A program made the position numbers and the translations under genes. From Bacteroides sp. (lineage in GTDB: Bacteria; Bacteroidota; Bacteroidia; Bacteroidales; Muribaculaceae): a DNA stretch of 64,000 bases. The notes under the pieces were generated by a model that worked only from the letters and a program-made list of their open reading frames with translations, had not been told where the DNA came from and did not search any database. Location of the stretch: NCBI GenBank assembly GCA_023666835.1, contig JAMPBJ010000001.1, positions 642,383 to 706,382 of the forward strand, given 5' to 3'. Below are positions 1 through 8,737 of this stretch, piece after piece. Within the stretch, counting starts at the first letter, position 1, and each line of letters opens with the position of its first letter.

Positions 1-1945
1 GTAAATTGACTACCAGTGCAGAATTCTCATGGTCAACAAGGTTTTCGATGTCAGACACATGTTCGGGATCGGGAACCTCTACCATCACGTAGTCAACGCC
101 GGCAGTCAGCATTTCTTTGACGCGGGAGGCAAGGTCGACACTGAGTACTTCGGCATTGTTGGCCAGACCCGATATGATTTCAACCGATCTTCCGGTTTCA
201 GCAAACGAATTGGCCAGAACATTGATCGAATTGCCATTGCCACCGAGTGATGCAAAATAGATTGTATTGACTTTGTTATCGGACATTATCAAAGTTCTCA
301 TTCGATTCATCTCCGGTGCATCACCATCGTAATTGATTGTATGACCATCGATGTCGATGAAGCCAACATCCATAGGCTGTTTTACCTTTCGGCTAAGTAG
401 GGTAAAGGCAATGGCAATAGCAATAACCACACACAGGGCGAATACAAACAATACTGCGGGCCAAATGAGTTTTTTAAGTATGCCACCTGCCTTCACTACA
501 TATGCGTTCTGGAAAACGAAACCGATGTTGGTGGTGGAGTAGAGCTGGAGCACGGAGCTTTCACGCTGGCTGACGAGGAACTGATACAACTGGTTCTGAT
601 ATTCCTTGTCGCGCATGAGGTTCATGAATTCAAGCTGATAGTCGGGGTACTGGTCGAGACGGCCCTGGGCGTTGTTGGCAAGCGACTGCTGGTGCTGAAC
701 GTCGGCTTTTGCCTTGGCAATCATCTTTGTGGAGTTTTCGATGATGAGGTTGCGAAGCTCTTCGATTTTTTCGTTCATAAGTTTGAGGGCTTCGTTGTCG
801 TCAGTGGCTGAGCGACGGAGTTCGCGACGAGCCTGAATAGCTCCATTGAATGCGTTGATGTTGGGGTCGTTGAGACTCTCCATCTGCGGGATGATCACGT
901 CGTCGTCGAGGCGGTTGCGAAGTATGTTGAGCACGGTCTCATAGTAGGCTATGTTGTAGTTGGCATTCTCGATTTCGCGGCGCGAACCCACGGAGTTCTG
1001 CACGAGCAGTTCGAGTTCGGAGTCGATGCCCATCAGTTCGTTTTCGCGCTGATAATCCGAAACTTCCTTTTCGGCCTGCTGAAGTATTTTAAATGTTTCT
1101 GCCACGCGCTCGTCGTAGTATTTGATGGAGGCTACGGCTGCTTCGTGCAGGCGGTCGAGGCGCTTGGCATTGTATTCGGTCATGATGCCGTCGACGGTCA
1201 CTTTGCCGAGTTCGGCATTGGCGCAGGCGTAGTCCACGTTGATGATGTCGGCCATTTTCGAAGCCACATCAATTGTCGATTCGCGATAAAGCATTGTTGC
1301 TGCGGCATCGTTGCCGGTCACTGCTATGGTCACTTCGCGGTAGGGCGACGATTTGAACTCGTCGGTGGCCATGATCTGATAGTCGCCGTAGGGGGTTTTG
1401 AGCATTGCCGGAAGCACTGCGCCCTTCATTTCGGCGATGGTCTTTTTGAAGAGGCCTTTGAATGCGGTGATGTCAACTTTGCCGTTGTCGAGCAGGTTGA
1501 TGCGCACGCCGAACGATTCTCCCAAGGAGTCGAATTGCTCCACCGGAGCCTCGAGTCGCACCGGAGTGTTTTTGTAGAGCTGGGCTTTCTTGCCTTTGGA
1601 GTCTTTGCCGATGTAGGTGCGGTTGAGGCCGAGTGTACGGACGGTGCGGAGCATCACGTCGTGGCTCTGCATGATCAGCACCTCATTGTCGACGGTCGAA
1701 GCTGAGAAGCCGCCCACGGAGAAGGTCTTCATCATCTGGGCCAGACCGCCGCCACGGTTGTCGGAGTCATAGCCGATTTCGCCGATGAGCATCTGGCCTT
1801 CGATTTCATATTTCGGGAGCGAGCGCACGGCTTTCCAGATGCCCAGGGCGGTGAAAAGCACGATAATGGCCAGAAATACCCACTTGAATTGTTTGATGGT
1901 TCGCCAGAAGCGACGGGTGTCAATTGTGTTTTCTTTCTTCTCCAT
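1..1945 (-). CDS. Wzz-type chain-length determinant protein with degenerate BY-kinase tail (C-terminus cut by window edge)
   Basis: The frame is open to base 1, so at least 648 residues are visible and the stop lies outside. The ATG at 1943-1945 gives a short basic N-terminus, a membrane segment near residues 19-37, a long periplasmic part with coiled coil at about 260-470, and a second membrane segment near 488-513. That is the Wzz/Wzc co-polymerase layout; the family sets chain length together with Wzy. The cytoplasmic tail (about 525-648) lines up by eye with BY-kinases, but the P-loop site reads SLGGNGNSIN (566-575) with no GK[ST], and the Walker A' and B positions read IISGLANN and VMVEVPDP. 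I infer a structural, non-catalytic domain. It lies 8 bases after the polymerase gene, last visible gene of the first pathway. Confidence 0.85.
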   Translation of the reverse strand, partial: MEKKENTIDTRRFWRTIKQFKWVFLAIIVLFTALGIWKAVRSLPKYEIEGQMLIGEIGYDSDNRGGGLAQMMKTFSVGGFSASTVDNEVLIMQSHDVMLRTVRTLGLNRTYIGKDSKGKKAQLYKNTPVRLEAPVEQFDSLGESFGVRINLLDNGKVDITAFKGLFKKTIAEMKGAVLPAMLKTPYGDYQIMATDEFKSSPYREVTIAVTGNDAAATMLYRESTIDVASKMADIINVDYACANAELGKVTVDGIMTEYNAKRLDRLHEAAVASIKYYDERVAETFKILQQAEKEVSDYQRENELMGIDSELELLVQNSVGSRREIENANYNIAYYETVLNILRNRLDDDVIIPQMESLNDPNINAFNGAIQARRELRRSATDDNEALKLMNEKIEELRNLIIENSTKMIAKAKADVQHQQSLANNAQGRLDQYPDYQLEFMNLMRDKEYQNQLYQFLVSQRESSVLQLYSTTNIGFVFQNAYVVKAGGILKKLIWPAVLFVFALCVVIAIAIAFTLLSRKVKQPMDVGFIDIDGHTINYDGDAPEMNRMRTLIMSDNKVNTIYFASLGGNGNSINVLANSFAETGRSVEIISGLANNAEVLSVDLASRVKEMLTAGVDYVMVEVPDPEHVSDIENLVDHENSALVVNL

Positions 1946-1953
1946 GTTTTATG

Positions 1954-3228
1954 TTATATTTTTTTTAATTTCAATACTTTTTGTTGTTCGACAATATCAG
2001 TTTCGCCAGCTTCAGCACATACTTTACGGGCATACGCACAGCAAATACCGAGCAAGCACATAATGGTCATACCGACAACATGGGTGAATGTCGTGGCAGC
2101 TGTACTTTCAATCAGTATGAAGCATATTATAAGTGAACCAACAATCATGGTGTTGGTGAATTGTTTGTTATTCAATCTGATCATATGTCTCAAAAATCCA
2201 TATGCATATATCCAGAACCAAATGAACAGCAGTAGCCCTACAAATCCGAATTGAGCCAGCGAGGGATAGAAGGAGTCGCAAATGAAACTGGCCTCGGAAT
2301 TGGGCGAAATGCCATGGACGTTGTTAATACCGTACTCATAATAAACGTTTGAATACCATTCGGATGATGACGATGAGGCGAATGAGGCCAGTCCTGTTCC
2401 GAATGGGAAGTAATCAAACAGGATTGTGATGCCGGTCAAGTAAAGCACCGGACGGGCAAATGATTCAACCACAGTAGGGTCAAATGTTTCACTGTTGCCG
2501 GTAAAGAAGTAATAATTGATCTTTTGCCAAGAAGCTGCGAATATAATAAGTATTACAATCAGCATGGCAATAGTGTGTTTCAATGTGAAGTGGCGCATTA
2601 CACCTGGGCGATACAAATATATAAAGTATACTGCAACCACGTAGATACCATAGTATTTCGCTTTAGCACACAAAAGACCAATTGTAATGAATATAGTGAA
2701 AATTGTTTTGGTGCGACTGCTCAGTTTCCCGTCATCTGTTGGTGAGCAATATAGGTAGAAGAGCATCGATGTGAATATGATAGTACCGCAATAAGTGGGA
2801 TGCACAACCAAAAGATTGATTGTCTGAAATCCCATAAACAATGCGATGGACATCACTACGCTATTGAATATGCAAACCCTCGATATGAATTTTTTATCGG
2901 AGTTTCGGAATGTTGGACCGATGGCCAATAAAACGCAGAATGGCACGAATGGTTTGATTTCAATAATCCAGTCGTTAAGTATGGCTACCGGTTCATTTTC
3001 GTGTACGAAGTTCAACGAATATATGGCATATAAGGTCATGATAAACATTATGACCCAAAGCAGTTTGTATTTATGCCAGTTGCCGTTGAAAATGCAGTCG
3101 AGCACGGCAATGCCACCAAACATCATGGCGCATAATTCGTCGGTGAACGTAATATATTTTATGCTCGGGATCATCATGACGAGCCCGAACATAATAATAT
3201 AAACGCATATGCGATCGACGCGAAGCAT
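1954..3228 (-). CDS. O-antigen polymerase/ligase-like membrane protein (Wzy type)
   Basis: A 424-residue polytopic membrane protein with about ten hydrophobic segments and a large loop near residues 250-310 that contains NNVHGISPNSEASFICDSF. Proteins of the Wzy/WaaL superfamily have this shape and act in the inner membrane, joining undecaprenyl-linked repeat units. Sequence identity in this family is always low, so the call rests on topology, the late periplasmic loop with its HGISPNS stretch, and its place between a Wza lipoprotein and a Wzz protein. It is 26 bases after the wza-like gene and 8 bases before the wzz-like gene, which fits a common transcript. The DNA is AT-richer than regions 2 and 3, as is usual for polymerases exchanged between strains. 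Confidence 0.8.
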   Translation of the reverse strand: MLRVDRICVYIIMFGLVMMIPSIKYITFTDELCAMMFGGIAVLDCIFNGNWHKYKLLWVIMFIMTLYAIYSLNFVHENEPVAILNDWIIEIKPFVPFCVLLAIGPTFRNSDKKFISRVCIFNSVVMSIALFMGFQTINLLVVHPTYCGTIIFTSMLFYLYCSPTDDGKLSSRTKTIFTIFITIGLLCAKAKYYGIYVVAVYFIYLYRPGVMRHFTLKHTIAMLIVILIIFAASWQKINYYFFTGNSETFDPTVVESFARPVLYLTGITILFDYFPFGTGLASFASSSSSEWYSNVYYEYGINNVHGISPNSEASFICDSFYPSLAQFGFVGLLLFIWFWIYAYGFLRHMIRLNNKQFTNTMIVGSLIICFILIESTAATTFTHVVGMTIMCLLGICCAYARKVCAEAGETDIVEQQKVLKLKKI

Positions 3229-3254
3229 TTCCTATTACTGGTGATTTACTTTGC

Positions 3255-4055
3255 TTATTTGACGGCGAGGGCAATGATCAATGAAATGACACTTGCCGAC
3301 AGGCCTACGATGGTCGATGCAATAGACAGCTTGTAGGCGCTGTTCTGGTTGTATTTCGAATTGTCCTGCTTGATGGGGTTGGGATCAACAATCACCACAT
3401 CATTATTGCGAAGCCAGAAGTAGGGCGATTGGGTGATGTTGGAATCATGCAGGTTGAGACGGCCGTATTCTATGTCGCCGTTGGCAGTGCGGCGCATCAC
3501 CAAAACGTTTTCGCGCTTGCCGTATTCGGTCAGGTCACCGCAGTCGGCCAAAGCGTTGAGGATGCTGTAGCGGTCGGCCGATGTTATAATGGTGCGGGGC
3601 GTGCCGACTTCGCCAATGACAGAGATCTGATAGCCACGGAGAGATACCGTCACGATGGGATCCTTGACGTATTCGCTGATACGTTTTTCGAGATATTCCT
3701 TTACTTCATACGTGGTCATGCCGGCCACGTGGATCTTTCCAAGCACAGGGAAATCGATGTCGCCTTTATTGTCTATCTCATAAGTCTTGACCTGAGGGGT
3801 CGAAGTCATTTGGGTAGTGCCGACAACTGCTGTATTGGTATACGGAAGGTTGAACTGGGCAGATGCCTGGGGCACTGATGATGTGACATTGATAATCAAT
3901 TCGTTTTCAGGCTCGAGCCGATATGTATAATCGGGGGTGGCTAGTGTGCCTGATTGTGAATTTAGCAGGTCTTCAAAGTAAGAAAGATCGTGTTTGGTTT
4001 TGCAAGAACTTATAATTGAAAGAAAAAGCAATAGGATGAATGATGTTTTTTTCAT
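3255..4055 (-). CDS. Polysaccharide export outer-membrane lipoprotein, Wza/BexD type (first copy)
   Basis: A 266-residue lipoprotein: the signal peptide ends at the lipobox ISSC with Cys18 as acylation site. A poly_export (PES) domain follows (residues 40-140, containing GDIDFPVLGKIHVAGMTTYEVKE in two parts), then one SLBB-like domain with DRYSILNALADCGDLTEYG, and a hydrophobic C-terminal segment. Wza-type proteins form the outer-membrane channel for capsule or exopolysaccharide. E. coli Wza is about 380 residues; the shorter single-SLBB form is usual in Bacteroidetes. It sits between wzx and wzy genes of the first pathway. A second copy with the same layout lies at 17754-18494, so the strain carries two export channels in one region. 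Confidence 0.92.
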   Translation of the reverse strand: MKKTSFILLLFLSIISSCKTKHDLSYFEDLLNSQSGTLATPDYTYRLEPENELIINVTSSVPQASAQFNLPYTNTAVVGTTQMTSTPQVKTYEIDNKGDIDFPVLGKIHVAGMTTYEVKEYLEKRISEYVKDPIVTVSLRGYQISVIGEVGTPRTIITSADRYSILNALADCGDLTEYGKRENVLVMRRTANGDIEYGRLNLHDSNITQSPYFWLRNNDVVIVDPNPIKQDNSKYNQNSAYKLSIASTIVGLSASVISLIIALAVK

Positions 4056-4187
4056 ATACCGGTATTCTGTGAATTCATTTAATAAACGTGAAAACTGGAA
4101 AAAAATTGCATAAAATGGTTAGATGTGTCGATATTTTTAGCGATGTGTGTATAATGGATTGTGATTAAGCACGCTGGCTCAATAAGA

Positions 4188-5624
4188 TTATTTCTGTCTG
4201 ACAAGTTTGATCTTATTCGAAATGGTGGTTTTGATCGATTTCGGGAGGGTGATAATTGCAATGATGCATATCACACATACTGCAATCGAGTCTGATAGAA
4301 AGGTGAATGGGAAATAGTAGAAGATGAATGCTGCGATAAACGTTATGAATGGGAAGATTACAGAGGAATCGGGCGTGATTTTGAAGAACTTTCGGGTATC
4401 AATTGCACGATAGACAGCCAAAAATGTAAATGCTATGATGCTCGAAATTATGATTCCGTTGATGCCCAGCGGTTTGACCAAAAGAAAGTTGAAGCCTATA
4501 TTGATCAGTACCATGGCAAAGAGGCTCGGCAGAATTCGGGCTGTGCGTTTTGCGCATTGGTATCCAATATCAAAGAAGTTTGCTATGGCTGAAATCATTA
4601 CAAATACGCTGTTGAGAAAAAGGTATTGACCGCTTGGCTGATATGCCTGACCGACAAGCCAGAAATAATTGATGCGCAGAGCATAGGGGAACACGGCCAC
4701 CAAAATCAAAAGCACATAAAGATAGTTGTTGAATATGGAGGAGAAAAATGCGTCTCGACCGGGTGAGTTATACTGCTCGATGGCGTTTTGCTGCCAGGTC
4801 TGATAAAAGATGAAGCATAGAATGTAGAGAATGCCGGTGAATTGGCACACGATCCCATAATAGCCTGTATCGGTCAAACCGAGATAGTGTTCGATGAAAA
4901 ATCTGTTGTTTGCTCCGATCAGCCACCATCCCAAAGCGACCGGTATCAAAGGGAGACTGTATTTCAATAAGGCTTTTGAAAGGGCCTTTTTCTGAAATCT
5001 TGGCCTCAGATATGATTTGAAAATTCTACCTTTGATGCATATGGCTAAAATGGTCGCAGTGCGTGCGCAGATCGCAGCAAGCATTATTCCGTCGATGTCC
5101 ATATGCAGTCCCAAAAGGAAAAACAGGCTGAACAGTGCTGTCAGCAATGAGTTTGTGATGCCTCCTGCCACGAATAGTTTTGTGTGACCCAATCCTCTGA
5201 TAAGTTGAGTGATTACTTCATAGAATGTCTGGATGATTCCGTAGGCCAAAATATAGGGCAGGAAAGGTATAGGGTGGAAAATGCTGATGACGCCGCAGAT
5301 TGCTGTCAGTATCAGACTATTGTAGAATATGGTCGGAAGTATGAAGCTGATAATGGCTCGCTGTCGGTAGAAGTTTTTGTTCTCAATCAGAAATCGGAAG
5401 CCTCCGTCGTTCATTTGAAAACTGAGGATGGGGATGAAGCAAAATGCCACTGTCACAGCCAGTTCGTAGTATCCATAATTAGATGTGTTATGGATGCAGT
5501 GGGTGTAGAGCGGAACGAGAAGGAATGTGATGAACTTTGCTCCAAGATTGCCAATGGCATAGATCCCAAGATCTTTAATGAATTTCTTGCTTCGGGATTT
5601 AGGCTTGTTTTCCTGATACTCCAT
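4188..5624 (-). CDS. Wzx-type lipid-linked oligosaccharide flippase (first copy)
   Basis: A 478-residue membrane protein with 12-14 predicted helices, beginning with KFIKDLGIYAIGNLGAKFIT, a typical N-terminus of polysaccharide biosynthesis (MATE-like) flippases. These proteins move undecaprenyl-diphosphate-linked repeat units across the inner membrane. The start at 5624 overlaps the end of the upstream glycosyltransferase by 26 bases, consistent with coupled translation. About 130 AT-rich bases separate it from the wza-like gene; I found no convincing promoter there. A second, unrelated-looking flippase lies at 35949-37493, supporting two separate polysaccharide pathways. Confidence 0.9.
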   Translation of the reverse strand: MEYQENKPKSRSKKFIKDLGIYAIGNLGAKFITFLLVPLYTHCIHNTSNYGYYELAVTVAFCFIPILSFQMNDGGFRFLIENKNFYRQRAIISFILPTIFYNSLILTAICGVISIFHPIPFLPYILAYGIIQTFYEVITQLIRGLGHTKLFVAGGITNSLLTALFSLFFLLGLHMDIDGIMLAAICARTATILAICIKGRIFKSYLRPRFQKKALSKALLKYSLPLIPVALGWWLIGANNRFFIEHYLGLTDTGYYGIVCQFTGILYILCFIFYQTWQQNAIEQYNSPGRDAFFSSIFNNYLYVLLILVAVFPYALRINYFWLVGQAYQPSGQYLFLNSVFVMISAIANFFDIGYQCAKRTARILPSLFAMVLINIGFNFLLVKPLGINGIIISSIIAFTFLAVYRAIDTRKFFKITPDSSVIFPFITFIAAFIFYYFPFTFLSDSIAVCVICIIAIITLPKSIKTTISNKIKLVRQK

Positions 5625-6837
5625 TGGCGTTGATTAGGTTGTGATAAGTTTCGAGGAATATGCCGATGCGGTTGTGCCACATGAATTTCTTGGAGCAGTC
5701 GATGACACCTTTCGAAAGTCGATTGATGATGCTCGGATTTTCACATATCTCATCAATGTGCGATGCGATGTTTGAGGTCACGTTTGCGTAAGAGTCAAGG
5801 GGTATTTTGATTCCGCAATTGTTGCACACTACGCCCGCCATGCCGCAGTGATCGAGTGTCAGAGTCGGCACTGCTTGCGACATAGCTTCCCAAATTGTTG
5901 TCGGATTTCCCTCGCCGAGAGATGTGATTACATGAAGATGTGCTTTGTTGAAAAGATCGTAGACTTGTTCGCGTGGAATTCTACCATGGAACGTTATGTT
6001 TTGTAGCAAACCGGAAATTCGTGACCTCGCCCCGGGCTTTATGTCACCTTCGCCCACCACATGCAGATGCCATTGGCGAGAGTGGGTTTTTGCAAGAGCA
6101 TCGAGCATTATTTCGATTGCTTTGCTTTCATCGGATACGCGCCCGACCCATATCAGTTGCAAAGGCTCGTTAGCTGATAATGAGACAGGTGTGGTGCGAT
6201 CCATTTTAACTATACCGTTTTCGGGCAGATATTCGGCGTCGCGATGGTGAACTTTCTTCAGCAGTCGTTTGCCGTTTGGGGTAGCGCAGAATATGGTGTC
6301 GGCGGCTTTGAAGGCTGCGTTGACTCGCGGAATGAACCGAAACAGTGAGTTGTGGACAATGCGGCGTCCGTAGGCCAATATTCTGTTTTTGAGAGAGTAG
6401 ACTCTGAAAAGGCTTGTGGGTCGGTTCTCTACGCACATTATGGGTCCCCATACGTATGGAATTCCGGGGATTTTCCAACTGTATCCCGGTTCTTTGAATC
6501 CAATGGGGTTGAGGTAGTGGATCAGGTCTATTTCGCCATCTTCACTCTTTTGGGAGAGAATCTTGTAAGCCTTTCTTTGCCAACGGCGGTAGTTGCTCAT
6601 GTATCGCATTGTGCCGCGGATGCCATTGTAATTGTTCTCTTCGACGGGAATGTTGATCCATTCCACGTTTGGCAGAGAGTTGTTGCTCAGAAATTTGTCA
6701 ACCTCTTCCTTATGCCTTCCGTAGATCACCGTGAGGTGGACGTGGGGGCTCATGTTGACTACGAAGTTCCAGCTGACGGAGGCTTCGGAGCCGCGATAGG
6801 GCGAGATGTCGTAGGTGATTAGGGCTATTCTGTGCAT
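5599..6837 (-). CDS. Glycosyltransferase family 4
   Basis: A 412-residue GT-B fold enzyme. The N-terminal half starts MHRIALITYDISPYRGSEAS, the usual first strand and Gly-rich loop of GT4 enzymes; the C-terminal half has the sugar-nucleotide domain with LIWVGRVSDESKAIEIMLDAL and the E-x7-E element in EGNPTTIWEAMSQ. Such enzymes transfer one sugar to the growing lipid-linked repeat unit at the cytoplasmic face of the membrane. The sugar and linkage cannot be read from sequence. It is the first gene of the first pathway, 36 bases downstream of a good promoter (6873-6903), and is divergent from the plus-strand GT2 gene. Confidence 0.9.
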   Translation of the reverse strand: MHRIALITYDISPYRGSEASVSWNFVVNMSPHVHLTVIYGRHKEEVDKFLSNNSLPNVEWINIPVEENNYNGIRGTMRYMSNYRRWQRKAYKILSQKSEDGEIDLIHYLNPIGFKEPGYSWKIPGIPYVWGPIMCVENRPTSLFRVYSLKNRILAYGRRIVHNSLFRFIPRVNAAFKAADTIFCATPNGKRLLKKVHHRDAEYLPENGIVKMDRTTPVSLSANEPLQLIWVGRVSDESKAIEIMLDALAKTHSRQWHLHVVGEGDIKPGARSRISGLLQNITFHGRIPREQVYDLFNKAHLHVITSLGEGNPTTIWEAMSQAVPTLTLDHCGMAGVVCNNCGIKIPLDSYANVTSNIASHIDEICENPSIINRLSKGVIDCSKKFMWHNRIGIFLETYHNLINANGVSGKQA

Positions 6838-6872
6838 GGGTCGAGGTGCTCCGATGTGGGGCGGAGCGAGCG

Positions 6873-6903
6873 CAAAGGTAGCAATTTTTCAAAACTTTTC
6901 AAT
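6873..6903 (-). promoter_or_regulatory. Bacteroidetes-type promoter for the first polysaccharide operon
   Basis: On the minus strand ATTG (6903-6900) is followed after 19 bases by TACCTTTG (6880-6873), an exact match to the TAnnTTTG -7 element. Transcription would start near 6866, about 30 bases before the GT4 start codon, and could read through to the wzz-like gene. Confidence 0.7.
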
Positions 6904-7031
6904 CGTCGGTATGTTAAATTAGATGTGTTAACGCCGGTGGGGGTGAATGTTGATAAGTTTTGGCTCGACCGGGGCGGAGTTTTTTGGCCGAAGGTGGGCA
7001 GATTTGACGGATTGTTTGTAACTTTGTGTCG

Positions 7032-8261
7032 ATGATTGATCCGATCTACTATTCGATTGACCTGGCTCCGGCGGTCTGGGGACTGCTGGTGGCAATGGTG
7101 GCAGCCATGGCGGTGATTGCACTGGTCATGTGGCCGCGATTGATCGGAGTGCGCCGGCGAGTGGCTGCCGACGACCGCAAGCTTGAGCGGCTGATGGCTT
7201 CGCCGGATGTCGATGCGCGGGCTTGGCCGGCGGTGTCGGTGATCGTCTATTCGCAGGCCGACGGCTACAATCTGCGCACGCTGCTGCCGCAGATTCTCAA
7301 TCAGGACTATCCGGGGCCTATGGAGGTGATCGTGGTCAACGATGAGAGTGCCGACGACACGGAGACGATAGTCAGCGAACTGGAGTTGCAATACCCCAAT
7401 CTGTATATGACGTTTGCGCCCGAGCGGTCGCGCAACCTGTCGCGGCGCAAGCTGGCCATCACACTGGGCATCAAGGCTGCGCGCTACGATGTGCTGCTGC
7501 TGACGCAGGGCAACTGCCGCGTGGATTCGCCGCTGTGGATGCGCGCCATGCTGCGCCACATGATCGGCGGTCGGCGCGATGTGGTCATTGGCTATTCGCT
7601 TCCTGTGGCCGACGACGGAGCTACTGATGAGGATGCCCGCAAACGGCGCCGCTCGTTCGATACGATGTGGCACGCCGTGCGTTATCTGAGCGCGGCCATC
7701 CATCATCGCCCGATAGCGGGTACTGGATGCAATCTGGCCTACACGCGCCGCATATTTTTCGACCATAAGGGATATTCGCGCACACTCAATCTCAACTATG
7801 GCGACGACGACATCTTTGTCAGCGAGATAGCCACGGGCGAGAATGCGGTCGTAGAGTTGTCGCACGCTTCGCGCGTCGACTCGCTGGAACATTCGCCGGC
7901 CACGCTCCACGACACATACCGCATGCGCCGCGAGTTCACGTCGCGCTATCTTCGCCGCACGCCCTATTGCATGATGGGCCTGTCATCGGTGATGTGGTGG
8001 CTTTGGCCCATTGCCGGAGTGGCTGGCGCGCTGCTGGCTCTGCCGTCGCTCGTTCCGGCTGTGGCCGTGTTTATTATCGGTCTGGCGTTCTGCCTGATCC
8101 ACATGAGTCTGTGGCGCCGGTGCTCGCGCGCTCTCGGACTGCGTCCGCTCTTCCTGACCGTGCCCTGGCTGGCATGGGGACGGCCGTGGCGCACGCTTCG
8201 CCACAAAATGCGCGCCTGGCGCAACCGCGACGCCAATCTGACCCATGGCATGAAGCTGTAA
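7032..8261 (+). CDS. Membrane-anchored glycosyltransferase family 2
   Basis: The protein (409 residues from ATG 7032; a GTG at 7026 would add two) begins with a membrane segment at about 10-32. A GT-A domain follows with AVSVIVYSQADG, the DxD-like element DDESADD-type stretch VVNDESADDTE, and a conserved GTGCNLAYTRRIF acceptor region. Three hydrophobic segments close the protein. Membrane GT2 enzymes of this kind build or extend surface polysaccharides. An exact -7 element TAACTTTG lies at 7019-7026, so close that the transcript would start about at the start codon; see findings. The gene is divergent from the first pathway and 41 bases upstream of the peptidase gene. Confidence 0.87.
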   Translation: MIDPIYYSIDLAPAVWGLLVAMVAAMAVIALVMWPRLIGVRRRVAADDRKLERLMASPDVDARAWPAVSVIVYSQADGYNLRTLLPQILNQDYPGPMEVIVVNDESADDTETIVSELELQYPNLYMTFAPERSRNLSRRKLAITLGIKAARYDVLLLTQGNCRVDSPLWMRAMLRHMIGGRRDVVIGYSLPVADDGATDEDARKRRRSFDTMWHAVRYLSAAIHHRPIAGTGCNLAYTRRIFFDHKGYSRTLNLNYGDDDIFVSEIATGENAVVELSHASRVDSLEHSPATLHDTYRMRREFTSRYLRRTPYCMMGLSSVMWWLWPIAGVAGALLALPSLVPAVAVFIIGLAFCLIHMSLWRRCSRALGLRPLFLTVPWLAWGRPWRTLRHKMRAWRNRDANLTHGMKL

Positions 8262-8302
8262 GCCCAAGTCGCTCTTACCCTTATCCATCTCTCTCTCACT
8301 GA

Positions 8303-8737
8303 ATGACTGACCACGACAAAATAATCGTCAATAATCTTCGCGATAGCATCGCCCTGGAGGGTGAGGGGCTGATTGCGGTGACAGGCCGCTCGATGCTGCC
8401 GTCACTTCGGCCGGGGCGCGATGTGGCCGTGCTGACGGCTGTGGGTTCCGATGGTCTGCAGCGATTCGATGTGGTGATGGCCGTGCTCCCCGATGGTCGC
8501 GCGGTGCTTCACCGGATTGTGGCCATCGACTCCGACGGCACGCTGACGCTCATGGGCGATGGCAACCTGAAGGCTACCGAACGGTGTGCACCCGACTGCG
8601 TGGTGGGACGGCTCACTGCTGTGATCCGCACCGACAGCGACCGCCGTGTGGCGCCTTCAGCCCGGTTTGGCCGTATGTGGTACCGTCTGCGGCCCGTGCG
8701 ACGGATATTACTGAAATTTTTATCGCAACTAAAATGA
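8303..8737 (+). CDS. Soluble S24/S26-type serine peptidase-like protein
   Basis: A 144-residue protein with TGRSMLPSLRPGRDV near residues 27-41: Ser30 in G-x-SM-x-P is the signal peptidase I/LexA-type nucleophile box. The second motif reads VLHRIVAI (68-75), placing His70 where bacterial signal peptidases have Lys; a Ser/His pair is known from the Sec11/SipW branch. MGDGN (84-88) matches the third conserved block. Unlike true signal peptidases it has no N-terminal membrane anchor. The stop overlaps the ABC exporter start (ATGA, 8734-8737), so the two are translationally coupled. I infer that it processes an exported peptide; substrate unknown. A LexA-like regulator is unlikely because no DNA-binding domain is present. 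Confidence 0.8.
   Translation: MTDHDKIIVNNLRDSIALEGEGLIAVTGRSMLPSLRPGRDVAVLTAVGSDGLQRFDVVMAVLPDGRAVLHRIVAIDSDGTLTLMGDGNLKATERCAPDCVVGRLTAVIRTDSDRRVAPSARFGRMWYRLRPVRRILLKFLSQLK

Noticed and set aside
6825..7910. 361-codon minus-strand frame over the GT2 gene
   Set aside because: His/Arg/Gln-rich antisense product overlapping both a promoter and the real GT2 gene.
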